A stretch of DNA of 64,000 nt from Xanthomonas arboricola (GTDB taxonomy: Bacteria; Pseudomonadota; Gammaproteobacteria; Xanthomonadales; Xanthomonadaceae): positions 1,076,683-1,140,682 of the forward strand of contig NZ_MIGY01000002.1 of assembly GCF_002940665.1 (NCBI RefSeq), in the 5' to 3' direction. Below are positions 46,673 to 55,917 of this stretch, one piece after another; within the stretch, counting starts at the first letter, position 1, and each line of letters begins with the position of its first letter. The translations under genes were made by a program, and so were the position numbers. Below the pieces are notes generated by a model that ran no database searches, was not told the DNA's origin, and saw only the letters and a list, made by a program, of their open reading frames with translations.

Positions 46673-47643
46673 GCAGTCAGTGGAAGCAACGCCCGGAAGG
46701 CGGTGGACGTTTCGCGCTGTGGCTGATCCGCGGCATCGCCCAGCATGCCGGGCGCGCGGTGGGACGCGCGCTGCTGTACCCGATCACGCTGTACTTCCTG
46801 CTGGTGCGTGGGCCCGAGCGCAGCGCCTCGCGAGCCTATCTGACGCGCGTGCTGGATCGCCCGGCCACGCTGCGCGATGTGGCGCGGCATATCCACACCT
46901 TCGCCTCGACGATTCTGGACCGCGTGTACATGCTGTGCGGGCAGATGCAGCGCTTCCGGGTCGACATCACCGGGCTGGATCAGCTGCATACGCAGATGGA
47001 TCGCGGCCGTGGCGTGCTGATCTTCGGCTCGCACCTGGGCAGTTTCGATGCGCTGCGGGTGCTGGCCACCGAACGGCCGGACGTACAGGTCAAGGTGGTG
47101 CTGGACAAGGCGCACAACCGCGCCATGACCGAACTGCTGGGCGCGCTGAATCCCCAGCTGGCCGCCAACATCATCGACGCCGGCATGGACGCGACCTCGA
47201 TCGTCATGGCGATCAAGGACGCCACCGACGCCGGTGCGCTGGTGGCGCTGCTGATCGATCGCCCGCGCGAGGGCGACCCGGCGTTGCCGGCGACGTTCCT
47301 CGGTCGCAACGCGATGTTCCCGACCTCGCCGTGGCTGATCGCCGCAGCGCTGAAGGTGCCGGTGGTGCTGGCGTTCGGCCTGTATCGCGGCGGCAATCAT
47401 TACGAGCTGGCGTTCGAGACCTTCAGCGAAGGCCTGGACGTGCCGCGTCGCCAGCGCGCGCCGGTGCTGGCGGTGCTCATGCGCGATTACGCGGCCAGGC
47501 TGGAACATTACACACGCTACGCGCCGTATAACTGGTTCAACTTCTACGATTTCTGGAACACCCACCATGCCGATGTGCCGCACCCTGCCGTGGATGCTGA
47601 TACTGCTGTTCAGCGCCGCACCGCTATGCGCCGCACCGCCTGA
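46669..47643 (+). CDS. LpxL/HtrB-type acyltransferase
   Basis: A 324-residue inner-membrane acyltransferase. The motif GSHLGSFDALR near residue 119 (HX4D) and the segments LLIDRPREGDPALP and FPTSPWLIAAA fit the lipid A biosynthesis acyltransferase family. It has an N-terminal hydrophobic helix (LLYPITLYFLLV). In aryl-polyene clusters such enzymes are thought to join the polyene acid to its lipid carrier. The ATG 46669 overlaps the dehydratase stop and its 3' end overlaps the LolA-like gene by 77 bp. Confidence 0.82.
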   Translation: MSSQWKQRPEGGGRFALWLIRGIAQHAGRAVGRALLYPITLYFLLVRGPERSASRAYLTRVLDRPATLRDVARHIHTFASTILDRVYMLCGQMQRFRVDITGLDQLHTQMDRGRGVLIFGSHLGSFDALRVLATERPDVQVKVVLDKAHNRAMTELLGALNPQLAANIIDAGMDATSIVMAIKDATDAGALVALLIDRPREGDPALPATFLGRNAMFPTSPWLIAAALKVPVVLAFGLYRGGNHYELAFETFSEGLDVPRRQRAPVLAVLMRDYAARLEHYTRYAPYNWFNFYDFWNTHHADVPHPAVDADTAVQRRTAMRRTA

Positions 47644-48214
47644 GACGCTGGACGTCGGCCAGGTGCTGCAGCGCCTGGCGCGCCCCGCACCGGTCAGCAC
47701 CGAGTTCGTCGAACTGCGTGGCTCGGCCCTGCTGAAGACGCCGCTGCGCGTGCAGGGCCATTACCGTCGCCCGGATGCGCAGACCCTGGTGCGCGAGGTC
47801 AGCACGCCGTATCGCGAGACCACCACGTTGCAGGGTGACGAAGGCGTACTGGAGCGCGAAGGCAAATCGCCGCGGCGTTTTTCGCTGAGCCGGGTGCCGG
47901 AGCTGGTCGGCTTGAAGTCCGGCTTCGGCGCGTTGCTGGCCGGCGACCGCGCGCTGCTGGAGCAGCACTACCGCATCAGCGGGCAGGGCCAGCCGCAGGC
48001 CTGGCAACTGACGCTGCAGCCCAAGGACGCTGCCGTGGCCAAGCAGGTGCGCGAGTTGCGACTGTACGGACGCACTGATGAGTTGCGCTGCATCGAAAGC
48101 GTGCCGGCCAAGGGCGAGGTGCAACGCACGCTGCTGGCCGCTGCAGCGCGCGAGGCCGCACGCGTGACCGATGCGGCGGCCCTGACCACGCTGTGCCACG
48201 GGTCGGGCGCGTGA
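47567..48214 (+). CDS. LolA-like periplasmic carrier protein
   Basis: A 215-residue secreted protein with a signal peptide (LPWMLILLFSAAPLCA). The mature part (GSALLKTPLRVQGHYRRPD, REVSTPYRETTTLQGDEGVL) has the pattern of LolA-like outer-membrane lipid carriers. In the pigment locus it probably carries the polyene or its lipid across the periplasm. It starts inside the acyltransferase gene and stands 93 bp before the MMPL exporter. Confidence 0.75.
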   Translation: MPMCRTLPWMLILLFSAAPLCAAPPETLDVGQVLQRLARPAPVSTEFVELRGSALLKTPLRVQGHYRRPDAQTLVREVSTPYRETTTLQGDEGVLEREGKSPRRFSLSRVPELVGLKSGFGALLAGDRALLEQHYRISGQGQPQAWQLTLQPKDAAVAKQVRELRLYGRTDELRCIESVPAKGEVQRTLLAAAAREAARVTDAAALTTLCHGSGA

Positions 48215-48307
48215 CGCAGCGCGCCTTCGGCGCAGGCAAGGCGCTTGCACAACCCGATGCCGCGCGCGCGGCCGGTGGACGTTCCGCTGGCACAGCGAGG
48301 CGTGCGC

Positions 48308-50674
48308 ATGGCGTTTAAGTTGAACGCAAACCGCCGCATCGGCCTGGCGCTGCTGTGGCTGGCGTTGCTGGCGGTGGCCGGGTTCTGGTTGAGCGAGACG
48401 CTCAAGGTCACCGGCGATCTGCGTAAGTTCATGCCCGCCCCGCGCACGCCGGCGCAGAAACTGCTGATCGAAGAACTCGGCGAAGGCCCCGGCTCGCGCC
48501 TGTTGCTGATGGCGCTATCCAACAGCGAACCGGCCACGCTGGCCGCGCAGTCGCAGGCCCTGCAGCAGGCCCTGGCCGCACAACCGCAGCTGTTTGAGCT
48601 GGTCGGCAATGGCGGCACTGCGGGGCTGGATGCGATCCCCGAGCGCCTGCTGCCGTATCGCTATCTGCTCAACGACAGCTTCGACACCACGGCGCTGGAT
48701 GCACACACCCTGCAAGCGGCCTTGCAGTCGCGCGTGCAGGATCTGGGGTCGCCTGCGGCCGCGCTCGTGGAGCCGTTGCTGCCGCGCGACCCCACGCTGG
48801 AAGTGCTGCATCTGGCCGAAACCCTGCAACCTGCAGCGGCGCCGCAGACGCGCAACCAGGTGTGGTTCGACCGTGCCGGTACCTCGGCCTTGCTGGTCGT
48901 GCAGACGCGTGCGGCCGGCTTCGATCCCACCGGCCAGCAACTGGCCTACGACGCGGTGCAGGCGGCCTTCGCCAAGGTCGGCAAGGGCAGCACGACCCGG
49001 CTTACCTTGACCGGCCCCGGCGCATTTGCCGTGGAAATCACCGCGCGCACGCAGGGCGAGGCGCAGTGGATCGGTACGCTGGATACGGTGGGACTGGTGG
49101 TGTTGCTGCTGGTGGCCTATCGCAGCTGGAAGATTCCGGTGCTCGGCGTGCTGCCGTTGGCCAGTGCCGGCCTGGCCGGTCTGGCGGCAGTGGCGCTGTT
49201 GTTCGATGGCGTGCACGGCATCACCGTGGCATTCGGCTTCACTTTGATCGGCGTGGTGCAGGACTATCCGATCCACCTGTTCAGTCATCAGCGCCCGGGT
49301 CTGGATCCACGCGACAACGCGCGCCATCTGTGGCCGACGCTGGCCACCGGCGTGGTGTCCACCTGCATTGCCTATGTGACTTTCCTGTTCTCCGGTGTGG
49401 ACGGCTTGCGGCAGCTGGCGGTGTTCACCATCGCCGGGCTGGCGACCGCCGCGATCACCACCCGTTGGCTGCTGCCATCGTTGATCGACCCGGCGCCGCG
49501 CGACTACGCCGATTCGCGCATGCTCGCCGCGCTGTGGCGCGGCATTGCGCGCCTGCCGCGGCCGCGCATCAGCCTGGCGGTGATTGCGCTGATCGGCATC
49601 GCGGTGATCGCGTTCGCGCCGGGGCAGTTCTGGCAGAACGATCTGTCGAAATTGACCCCAGTGCCGCCCAAGGCGTTGGCGCAGGACACGCATCTGCGCC
49701 AGGAACTGGGTGCCCCCGACGTGCGTTACGTGCTCGCGCTGCCTGCCGCCAACGACGAGGCGGCCCTGCAGGCCAGCGAGCAGTTGCGCCCGCGCCTGGA
49801 TGCGCTGGTGCGCGACGGCGCATTGACCGGTTACGACATGGCCGCACGCTATCTGCCCAGCATCAAGACCCAGCGTGCGCGCCAGGCCGCGTTGCCGGAT
49901 GCGTCGCAAGCGCGCGCATCGACCGACGCTGCGGTGGCCACCACGCCGTTTCGCAGCGATGCGTTTGCGCCGTTCCTGCAGGACCTGGACGCTGCCAAGC
50001 GCGCCGCGCCGCTGTTGCCGAAGGACCTGGCCGGCTCGCCGCTGGCAACGTCGGTCGGTGGGCTGCTGCTGGGCCGCGGCGATCGCAGCACTGCGTTGGT
50101 GTCGTTGACCGGCTTGCGCGATCCATCGGTACTGGCGGCTGCCGTGCAAGGCAGCGGGGCGCAGTTGCTGGATCTCAAGGATGCGTCCGAATCCCTGGTT
50201 GCCGCGTATCGCGGGCGTGTGCTCGGCGCGCTGGCGTTGGCCGCGCTGCTGCTGGCGGTGACGGTGGCGATCGCGTTGCGCAGCCCGCGCCGGATCGTGC
50301 GCGTATTGCTGCCGATGGCGTTGACCACGCTGCTGATCCTGGCGATCCTGCGCGGCATGGGGGTGGAGCTCAATCTGTTCCATCTGATCGCGCTGATCCT
50401 GGCGGCAGGTCTGGGCCTGGATTACGCGTTGTTCTTCGACCATGCCGGCGACGATCACGCCGACCAGCTGCGCACCCTGCATGCGCTGATCGTGTGCAGC
50501 CTGATGACCTTGCTGGTGTTCGCGTTGCTGGCTGCGTCCAGCATCCCGGTGTTGCGTGCGATCGGCAGCACGGTGGCGCTGGGGGTGTTGTTCAATTTCA
50601 TCCTGGCCTTGCTGGTGTCGCGCGAGCCGGCGCTGGAGCGCGCAAGAAACGGAGAGGCACATGCAGGGACGTGA
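48308..50674 (+). CDS. MMPL/RND-superfamily exporter
   Basis: A 788-residue inner-membrane transporter with about 12 helices. The first helix is near residues 10-30. The segments GVVQDYPIHLFSH near residue 312 and AAGLGLDYALFFDHAGDD near residue 700 are paired MMPL signatures, with Asp residues in the membrane for proton transfer. It probably exports the lipid-linked pigment. ATG 48308 is preferred because it gives a normal short cytosolic N-terminus; the frame is open to 48245. Its stop lies within the start of the next gene (14 bp overlap). Confidence 0.85.
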   Translation: MAFKLNANRRIGLALLWLALLAVAGFWLSETLKVTGDLRKFMPAPRTPAQKLLIEELGEGPGSRLLLMALSNSEPATLAAQSQALQQALAAQPQLFELVGNGGTAGLDAIPERLLPYRYLLNDSFDTTALDAHTLQAALQSRVQDLGSPAAALVEPLLPRDPTLEVLHLAETLQPAAAPQTRNQVWFDRAGTSALLVVQTRAAGFDPTGQQLAYDAVQAAFAKVGKGSTTRLTLTGPGAFAVEITARTQGEAQWIGTLDTVGLVVLLLVAYRSWKIPVLGVLPLASAGLAGLAAVALLFDGVHGITVAFGFTLIGVVQDYPIHLFSHQRPGLDPRDNARHLWPTLATGVVSTCIAYVTFLFSGVDGLRQLAVFTIAGLATAAITTRWLLPSLIDPAPRDYADSRMLAALWRGIARLPRPRISLAVIALIGIAVIAFAPGQFWQNDLSKLTPVPPKALAQDTHLRQELGAPDVRYVLALPAANDEAALQASEQLRPRLDALVRDGALTGYDMAARYLPSIKTQRARQAALPDASQARASTDAAVATTPFRSDAFAPFLQDLDAAKRAAPLLPKDLAGSPLATSVGGLLLGRGDRSTALVSLTGLRDPSVLAAAVQGSGAQLLDLKDASESLVAAYRGRVLGALALAALLLAVTVAIALRSPRRIVRVLLPMALTTLLILAILRGMGVELNLFHLIALILAAGLGLDYALFFDHAGDDHADQLRTLHALIVCSLMTLLVFALLAASSIPVLRAIGSTVALGVLFNFILALLVSREPALERARNGEAHAGT

Positions 50675-51110
50675 GGCGATTGCGGCGCTGATTCCGCATC
50701 AGGGCAGCATGTGCCTGTGGGAGGAGGTGCTGGAATGGGATGCGCAGCGCATCGTGTTGCGCAGTGATGCCCATCGCAGCGATACGCATCCACTGCGTTG
50801 CAACGGGCGCCTGCGTGCGCTGCATCTATGCGAATACGGTGCACAAGCCATGGCCGTGCACGGCGGCTTGCTCGGCCGGGACTCGGGCAAGCCGGTGCGC
50901 CCGGGCATGCTGGTGGCGCTGCGCGCAGTGGACCTGCACGTCGCGTATCTGGACGACCTTCCCGATGCGATCATCTGCGAGGCGCAGGTATTGATGCAGG
51001 GCGAGGACAGCCAGCAATACAGTTTTCGCCTGAGCCACGGTGCGCAATTGCTCGCCGAAGGGCGCGCCACGGTGATGCTGGGCGCTGCGCAGGCCACCCA
51101 GGCCCTGTAG
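50661..51110 (+). CDS. second hotdog-fold 3-hydroxyacyl-ACP dehydratase-like protein
   Basis: A 149-residue protein. The start LIPHQGSMCLWEEVLEWD with PHQGSM is typical for the COG4706 dehydratase-like proteins of aryl-polyene clusters. ATG 50661 follows GGAGAGGCAC. It overlaps the exporter gene by 14 bp. Expected to act with the FabG-like enzyme and the small dehydratase. Confidence 0.82.
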   Translation: MQGREAIAALIPHQGSMCLWEEVLEWDAQRIVLRSDAHRSDTHPLRCNGRLRALHLCEYGAQAMAVHGGLLGRDSGKPVRPGMLVALRAVDLHVAYLDDLPDAIICEAQVLMQGEDSQQYSFRLSHGAQLLAEGRATVMLGAAQATQAL

Positions 51111-51278
51111 AGGGGCGGCAGCGCGCGATGAAGCGTGACCGCTGACGCCGCATCGCGCACAAGTACGCTCCTACATGATGTGGGCGATCAATGCTGGCGA
51201 TCTATTCCTGCGCTTGCTGCGAGTCGTTAGGATGAGGCTCTTTCCGCCGTCGTGTCTGCGGCTTTCATCGAGGCTTCC

Positions 51279-52016
51279 ATGAGCACTTCCATTCCACAGC
51301 GCCGCGCACTCGTCACCGGCGGCAGCGGCGATCTTGGTGGTGCGATCTGCCGTCAGTTGGCGGCGCAGGGGCGCCATGTGATCGTGCATGCCAACCGCAA
51401 CATCGCCCGCGCCGATGCCGTGGTCGCAGCGATCGTGGCAGACGGCGGCAGCGCCCAGGCGGTGGCATTCGACGTGGCCGATGCGCAGGCCAGCGCGGTG
51501 GCGTTGGCGAGCCTGCTGGAGGCCGGCCCGATCCAGATCGTGGTCAACAACGCCGGCATCCACGACGATGCGCCGATGGCCGGCATGAGCGCCGAACAGT
51601 GGCATCGGGTCATCGACGTGTCGCTGCACGGGTTCTTCAACGTCACCCAGCCGCTGCTGCTGCCGATGGCGCGTACGCGCTGGGGCCGCATCGTCAGCGT
51701 GTCGTCGGTGGCGGCAGTGCTGGGCAATCGCGGGCAGACCAATTACGCCGCGGCCAAGGCCGCCTTGCATGGTGCTAGCAAATCGCTGTCGCGCGAGATG
51801 GCCAGCCGCGGCATCGCGGTCAACGTGGTCGCGCCAGGCGTGATCGAAAGCGAGATGGTCGGCGAAAGCTTCGCCCCGGAAGTGATCAAGCAACTGGTGC
51901 CGGCCGGCCGCGTCGGCAAGCCCGAAGAAGTGGCCGCATTGGTCGCGTTCCTGTGTTCGGAGTCAGCCGGTTACATCAACGGCCAGGTCATCGGCATCAA
52001 TGGTGGAATGGGCTGA
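51279..52016 (+). CDS. 3-ketoacyl-ACP reductase (FabG-type)
   Basis: A 245-residue short-chain dehydrogenase that would reduce 3-ketoacyl intermediates with NADPH. The cofactor loop is VTGGSGDLGGAI near residue 13, NNAGIHDDAPM near residue 89, the catalytic Ser is in SVSSVAAVLGN and the Tyr/Lys in NYAAAKAA near residue 155. ATG 51279 follows GAGGCTTCC. A 168 bp gap from the dehydratase gene means it could have its own promoter. Confidence 0.9.
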   Translation: MSTSIPQRRALVTGGSGDLGGAICRQLAAQGRHVIVHANRNIARADAVVAAIVADGGSAQAVAFDVADAQASAVALASLLEAGPIQIVVNNAGIHDDAPMAGMSAEQWHRVIDVSLHGFFNVTQPLLLPMARTRWGRIVSVSSVAAVLGNRGQTNYAAAKAALHGASKSLSREMASRGIAVNVVAPGVIESEMVGESFAPEVIKQLVPAGRVGKPEEVAALVAFLCSESAGYINGQVIGINGGMG

Positions 52017-52044
52017 GGGCGGGTGATCTGCTGGTTTGCTGCGG

Positions 52045-52152
52045 GGTCCTTGCCCGCCCACCATCGCAGGACACGCTGCAAGTACGTCCTTGTAAGCTCT
52101 TACGCGGCATCCATGCCGCGTAAGGTCCCGCGACGGTGGGCGGGCAAGGACC
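52045..52152. repeat. large inverted repeat (108 bp hairpin)
   Basis: GGTCCTTGCCCGCCCACCATCGC at the left pairs with GCGACGGTGGGCGGGCAAGGACC at the right (a near-perfect 23 bp arm). The centre has a second hairpin TTACGCGGCATCCATGCCGCGTAA. The right half has a relative at 35731-35795, so this is a dispersed element and not only a terminator. Confidence 0.8.
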
Positions 52153-52279
52153 AGTCGAGATGGTCGGTGTGCATGGTGCAAGCAATGCACGCTGCGCGGC
52201 TCTTCGATGAGGTGCGGTCTAGGATCAGCTCAGTTTCATCGGAACACTGCGCTGCACATCGACAGCAGTGCATACCGAA

Positions 52280-52615
52280 TTAGCCACCGGTCTCGTCGAT
52301 CCTCATGACCAGATCGCGCTCGTGCGCACCGCGCGCGGCACTGCAATGCACCGACACGGTATTGCCATTGGCACGCAGGCGGCCGTCGACATACAGGCCA
52401 TCGCCGCGATCGTGATACGACGCCGTCCAGTTGTAGATGCTGGCGCCTTGTGCAAGGTAATGGGTTTCAGCGGCACGCCGACACACAGGAACCAGGTCGC
52501 TACCGTTCATCAGCAGCGGTTCGGGGACGTATTGCACGATGTTTTGCGCCACAGCCTGCGTACTGATCGCGCCGGCGATTGCCAGGACAAGCGGATAGAA
52601 CAGACTTCGATACAT
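52280..52615 (-). CDS. small secreted protein in the pigment locus
   Basis: A 111-residue protein with a signal peptide (SLFYPLVLAIAGAISTQAVA) and a mature part of about 88 residues with two cysteines (VPVCRRAAE and SVHCSAARG), possibly a disulphide. I do not recognise a family. The ATG 52615 has an almost perfect AGGAGGTGAGCC box. It lies between the reductase gene (+) and the flavoprotein gene (-), with its own promoter. Confidence 0.7.
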   Translation of the reverse strand: MYRSLFYPLVLAIAGAISTQAVAQNIVQYVPEPLLMNGSDLVPVCRRAAETHYLAQGASIYNWTASYHDRGDGLYVDGRLRANGNTVSVHCSAARGAHERDLVMRIDETGG

Positions 52616-52706
52616 GGCTCACCTCCTGTGAGTGCGGATGCCCGAAGTATAGGTGCTAGGTTTGAATGCAGAAACGCACGCGCCGTTGCCGACGCGATTC
52701 TAAAAC

Positions 52707-54329
52707 TCACGCCGCGTCGGCGTACCAGGCGGCGGTGAGGATCGGCTCGCCGATGGCGTTGGCGGTCAAGGCGTCCAACCCATGGTCCGGCAGTGCGGGA
52801 TGGCGCTGGCGTGCCTGCTGCAGGATCTCGCGTGCCAGCACCGCCATCTGCGCCACGTTGCTGTGGAGGCGTGCGGCAAAGGCGTCGTCGCCGAGGGTGG
52901 CGTTCAAGGCGCCGTTGAGTTCGTTGAACCAGCCGATCAGGTACTGATCGAGCAGGCGCCCATCGTCGGCGGCCAGGCCTTGTGCAGCGTTGTGCTGGCC
53001 CCAGTCGTGCAGCACACGTTGCATCGCCAGATTCATGTCGCGCGCATAGAAGAAATCCGACTTCATGCGCGAGAGCAGGCTGAGGTCGGCGATGCGTCCG
53101 CTGCAGAACAGCGGCGCCAGCAACGACCAGTAGTAGGTGTAATCCCAGATCACCTTGACCGGCATGACCTGCGCGTCGCCGAACAGCGCGTACTGGTCCT
53201 GATACAGGGTCAGGGTGTTTTCGTAGAACGAGAAATACAGCTGCTGATACAGCTCCACATACGGGCTGAGCGATCTGCCGGCGCGGTCGCGGCCGATCAG
53301 TTCGCAGATGTAGGTGTTGGAAATCGCAATGAAGTCGCTGCCGGGCGAATAGAACGGGTCCAGGAACAAACCCGCTTCGCCGGTCAGCGCCCAGCGTTGC
53401 GGCGAGAACACCTGCTTGCAGCCATAAGAGAAGTTGCGCAGGAACAGGAAGTCCTGCAGCCGGTAGTCGGCCTTGTCGAGCGTGGCGGCGACCTGCGGCT
53501 GGTGCGTGCGCAACCAGGCCATCGCCTTGGCGTGGGTGTTCATGGTGTCCAGCGGGTGCATCGACGCATCGCAGACGATGCCCAGCGAATGCGCGCCGGA
53601 CGACAGCGGAATCAGCCAGAACCAGTAGCCCGGCCCGCACATGTGGTTGGTCGAGCGCCAGCGGTCCGGCGGCGTGCAGCGCTGCAGCCAGCTGCTGTCC
53701 TGCGACCAGACATTGGGGTCGATCAGGCCTTCCACGCGCCACCACACCGCATTGGCGTCGTGCGCATTGTCCTGCGCCAGGCCGAGCTTGCGCTTGAGCA
53801 GGCCGGCGCGGCCGCTGGCATCCACCACCCAGCGTGCGCTCAGCGTGCCGGCCTCGCCCGCGCGCTCGTAGCGCACGGTGTGGTCGGCCTGGTCATCGGA
53901 CAGGTCCACGCCCTTGACGCTGCAGCTGTCGACAAACGTGATGCCCTGCGCGCGGGCGCGCTCGCCGAGGAAATTTTCGAAGCGGCCGCGATCGATCTGC
54001 CACGACGGGGTCGGCAGGATCTGGCTGACGCCCAGCTCGGTGCAGCGGTCGATGTCCTCGCGCTTGTCGGAGAAGAAGAAGCGGAAACCGAACTTGCGGA
54101 TCTGCTCGGTCTCCAGATGCTCGCGCAAACCCAATACCTCGGCGAAGTAGTGCGCGCCGATCTCCACCGTGGACTCGCCCACCTTGAACGCCGCCTCGCG
54201 CACCGGGTGCGCACGGCGCTCCAGCACGGTGATCGCCAGTTCCGGATCGCGTTGGCGTAGCTGCAGGGCCAGACTCAGTCCGGCCAGGCCACCACCGGTG
54301 ATAACGACGTCGGCACGCTGTGCATTCAT
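52707..54329 (-). CDS. second halogenase-like flavoprotein of the pigment locus
   Basis: A 540-residue FAD-dependent enzyme. The FAD motif is VVITGGGLAGLSLALQL near residue 8; FKVGESTVEIG near residue 48 gives the GES motif; GPGYWFWLIPLSSG near residue 226 resembles the GWxWxIP halogenase motif with Tyr in place of the first Trp. It may hydroxylate or halogenate the polyene or aryl ring. Last gene of the minus block; its ATG overlaps the glycosyltransferase stop by 4 bp. Confidence 0.8.
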   Translation of the reverse strand: MNAQRADVVITGGGLAGLSLALQLRQRDPELAITVLERRAHPVREAAFKVGESTVEIGAHYFAEVLGLREHLETEQIRKFGFRFFFSDKREDIDRCTELGVSQILPTPSWQIDRGRFENFLGERARAQGITFVDSCSVKGVDLSDDQADHTVRYERAGEAGTLSARWVVDASGRAGLLKRKLGLAQDNAHDANAVWWRVEGLIDPNVWSQDSSWLQRCTPPDRWRSTNHMCGPGYWFWLIPLSSGAHSLGIVCDASMHPLDTMNTHAKAMAWLRTHQPQVAATLDKADYRLQDFLFLRNFSYGCKQVFSPQRWALTGEAGLFLDPFYSPGSDFIAISNTYICELIGRDRAGRSLSPYVELYQQLYFSFYENTLTLYQDQYALFGDAQVMPVKVIWDYTYYWSLLAPLFCSGRIADLSLLSRMKSDFFYARDMNLAMQRVLHDWGQHNAAQGLAADDGRLLDQYLIGWFNELNGALNATLGDDAFAARLHSNVAQMAVLAREILQQARQRHPALPDHGLDALTANAIGEPILTAAWYADAA

Positions 54330-55147
54330 GGGGATGGCTTGCTCTTGGTAATCGCCGGCACAGTAGCAAATTCGCCGTCAGCGTCGTCGATCAGCACCGG
54401 GTTGGCGCGCACGCGGCGGTACTCGCGCCAGATATGCCCGTAGCTCCAGGCCTGGACCACCACATGCGAGGTGATTTCCCACAGATCGCGCACCAGGCGG
54501 AAATGGCTCTTGCGGAACGTGCCCGGCGAGGTGCCGGCGTAGCGGGTCTCGATCGGCACCGCGACCACGCGCGCGCCGGCCTGGCGTGCGGCGGAAATCA
54601 GCAGTTGCGCTTCGAATACGAAGCCCTCGCCGGGCACCTCGGGCAGGGTGAACACCGAGGCCGGATACAGGCGCTGGCCGCTCTGGCTGTCGACCAGCTG
54701 GAAGCCGCAGGCCCAGGCGATGCCCCAGTCGCCGAAATCGTTGCCGATGCGGCGGATGGTGGGCTGGGTGGCGCGCTTGCGCATGCGTGCACCGACGATG
54801 ACGCAGCCGGGATGGCGGTTGGCCGCGGCCAACAGACGCGGAAAATCGGCGGCCTTGTGCTGGCCGTCGCCGTCCATGGTCATCACGGCGCGCATGCCCA
54901 TCCGCTGCGCCTGCGCAAACCCGCTGCGCAACGCGGCGCCCTTGCCCTTGCGCTGCGGATGCCGGATCAAGGTGATCGGCAGGCCGGCGATGCAATCGGC
55001 GGTGCCATCGTCGGACCCGTCGTCGATCACGATCACGTTGGAGCAATAGGTCAGTGCATCGTTGACCACTTCGCGGATGCGCAGCGACTCGTTCAGCGCC
55101 GGCACCAGGATCGCGGTGTCGTCGCGGGTCAGTGGCTGCCGGCTCAC
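54326..55147 (-). CDS. family 2 glycosyltransferase
   Basis: A 273-residue GT-A type enzyme. The pattern AILVPALNESLRIREVV near residue 11, VIDDGSDDGTADC and the DGDGQH motif (metal-binding DxD type) near residue 93 are seen. No strong C-terminal membrane helices. It may glycosylate the pigment or its lipid carrier. The start is GTG 55147, which overlaps the stop of the preceding gene (GTGA). Confidence 0.82.
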   Translation of the reverse strand: MSRQPLTRDDTAILVPALNESLRIREVVNDALTYCSNVIVIDDGSDDGTADCIAGLPITLIRHPQRKGKGAALRSGFAQAQRMGMRAVMTMDGDGQHKAADFPRLLAAANRHPGCVIVGARMRKRATQPTIRRIGNDFGDWGIAWACGFQLVDSQSGQRLYPASVFTLPEVPGEGFVFEAQLLISAARQAGARVVAVPIETRYAGTSPGTFRKSHFRLVRDLWEITSHVVVQAWSYGHIWREYRRVRANPVLIDDADGEFATVPAITKSKPSP

Positions 55148-55917
55148 TGCTGGAGCTCCACGCGCAACACCCGCCCCGGGCCGGCGTACAGCGCCACGCG
55201 CTCGCCGCCAGCGGCGATCAGGTCGAACAGCGGCAGCATCGGCGCCATCGCATTGCAGGCGACATGTCGCGACAGCGGCCCCTCGCCCGGCGAGGGCGTG
55301 CCGTCGTCCAGCCGCGCCCGCAGCTGCAGCTTTCCGGGCTGGCCGGGCACGCCCAGCACCAGCGCACCGCCGAGCAGCCCCTGGCTGGGGGCGACCCGGC
55401 CCAGCGGCCCGACCGAACGGGCGTCGTAGCCGGCCAGCAGCACCGCTTCCATGCCGGCGGCGCGCTGGACCAGCGCCTCCAGCAGGCCTTGCGCGAAGCT
55501 GCCCAGGCTGGCGCTGATCGCGGTGGCCGGGGTCATCGCCCCGGCGCCGATGGTCCAGTAGCCGGCCGCGGCGTTGTGCACCGAGTTGTGGAACTTGGTC
55601 GGCGAGATTGCCGTGGGGTCGCTGGCCAGGGTGCTGCACATGTAGTCGGAGATGGCCAGATCGCCGTACGTGGAAGTGAAGATCGACGGCAGGCTGGCCG
55701 GCTCGCGCCCGGCGGCGGTGCAGGCGGCCAGCGCGGCCTCCAGCGAGACCGCCACCGTGTCCGGTGCGCGGCGGCGCTCGTTGGCGGCCAGCAGCTGCGG
55801 CGCCGGGCGTGCCCCGGTGTCGTGCAGCGCGCCGCCGCGCACGAACGCCGCAGCGGCGTCCCAGCTCGGCAGGCCCTGGGTCCAGAAGCCGATCCCCTCG
55901 ATGGTGGCAGCCAGCAT
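55144..55917 (-). CDS. beta-ketoacyl synthase chain-length-factor-like protein
   Basis: A 257-residue partial ketosynthase-like protein. The segment KFHNSVHNAAAGYWTIGAGA near residue 100 (key residues HNSVHNAAAGYW) is typical of the chain-length-factor group of aryl-polyene clusters. It lacks the Cys-His-His catalytic set of true ketosynthases, so it should be a partner of the neighbouring KS. Its ATG overlaps the KS stop by one base. Confidence 0.8.
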   Translation of the reverse strand: MLAATIEGIGFWTQGLPSWDAAAAFVRGGALHDTGARPAPQLLAANERRRAPDTVAVSLEAALAACTAAGREPASLPSIFTSTYGDLAISDYMCSTLASDPTAISPTKFHNSVHNAAAGYWTIGAGAMTPATAISASLGSFAQGLLEALVQRAAGMEAVLLAGYDARSVGPLGRVAPSQGLLGGALVLGVPGQPGKLQLRARLDDGTPSPGEGPLSRHVACNAMAPMLPLFDLIAAGGERVALYAGPGRVLRVELQQ

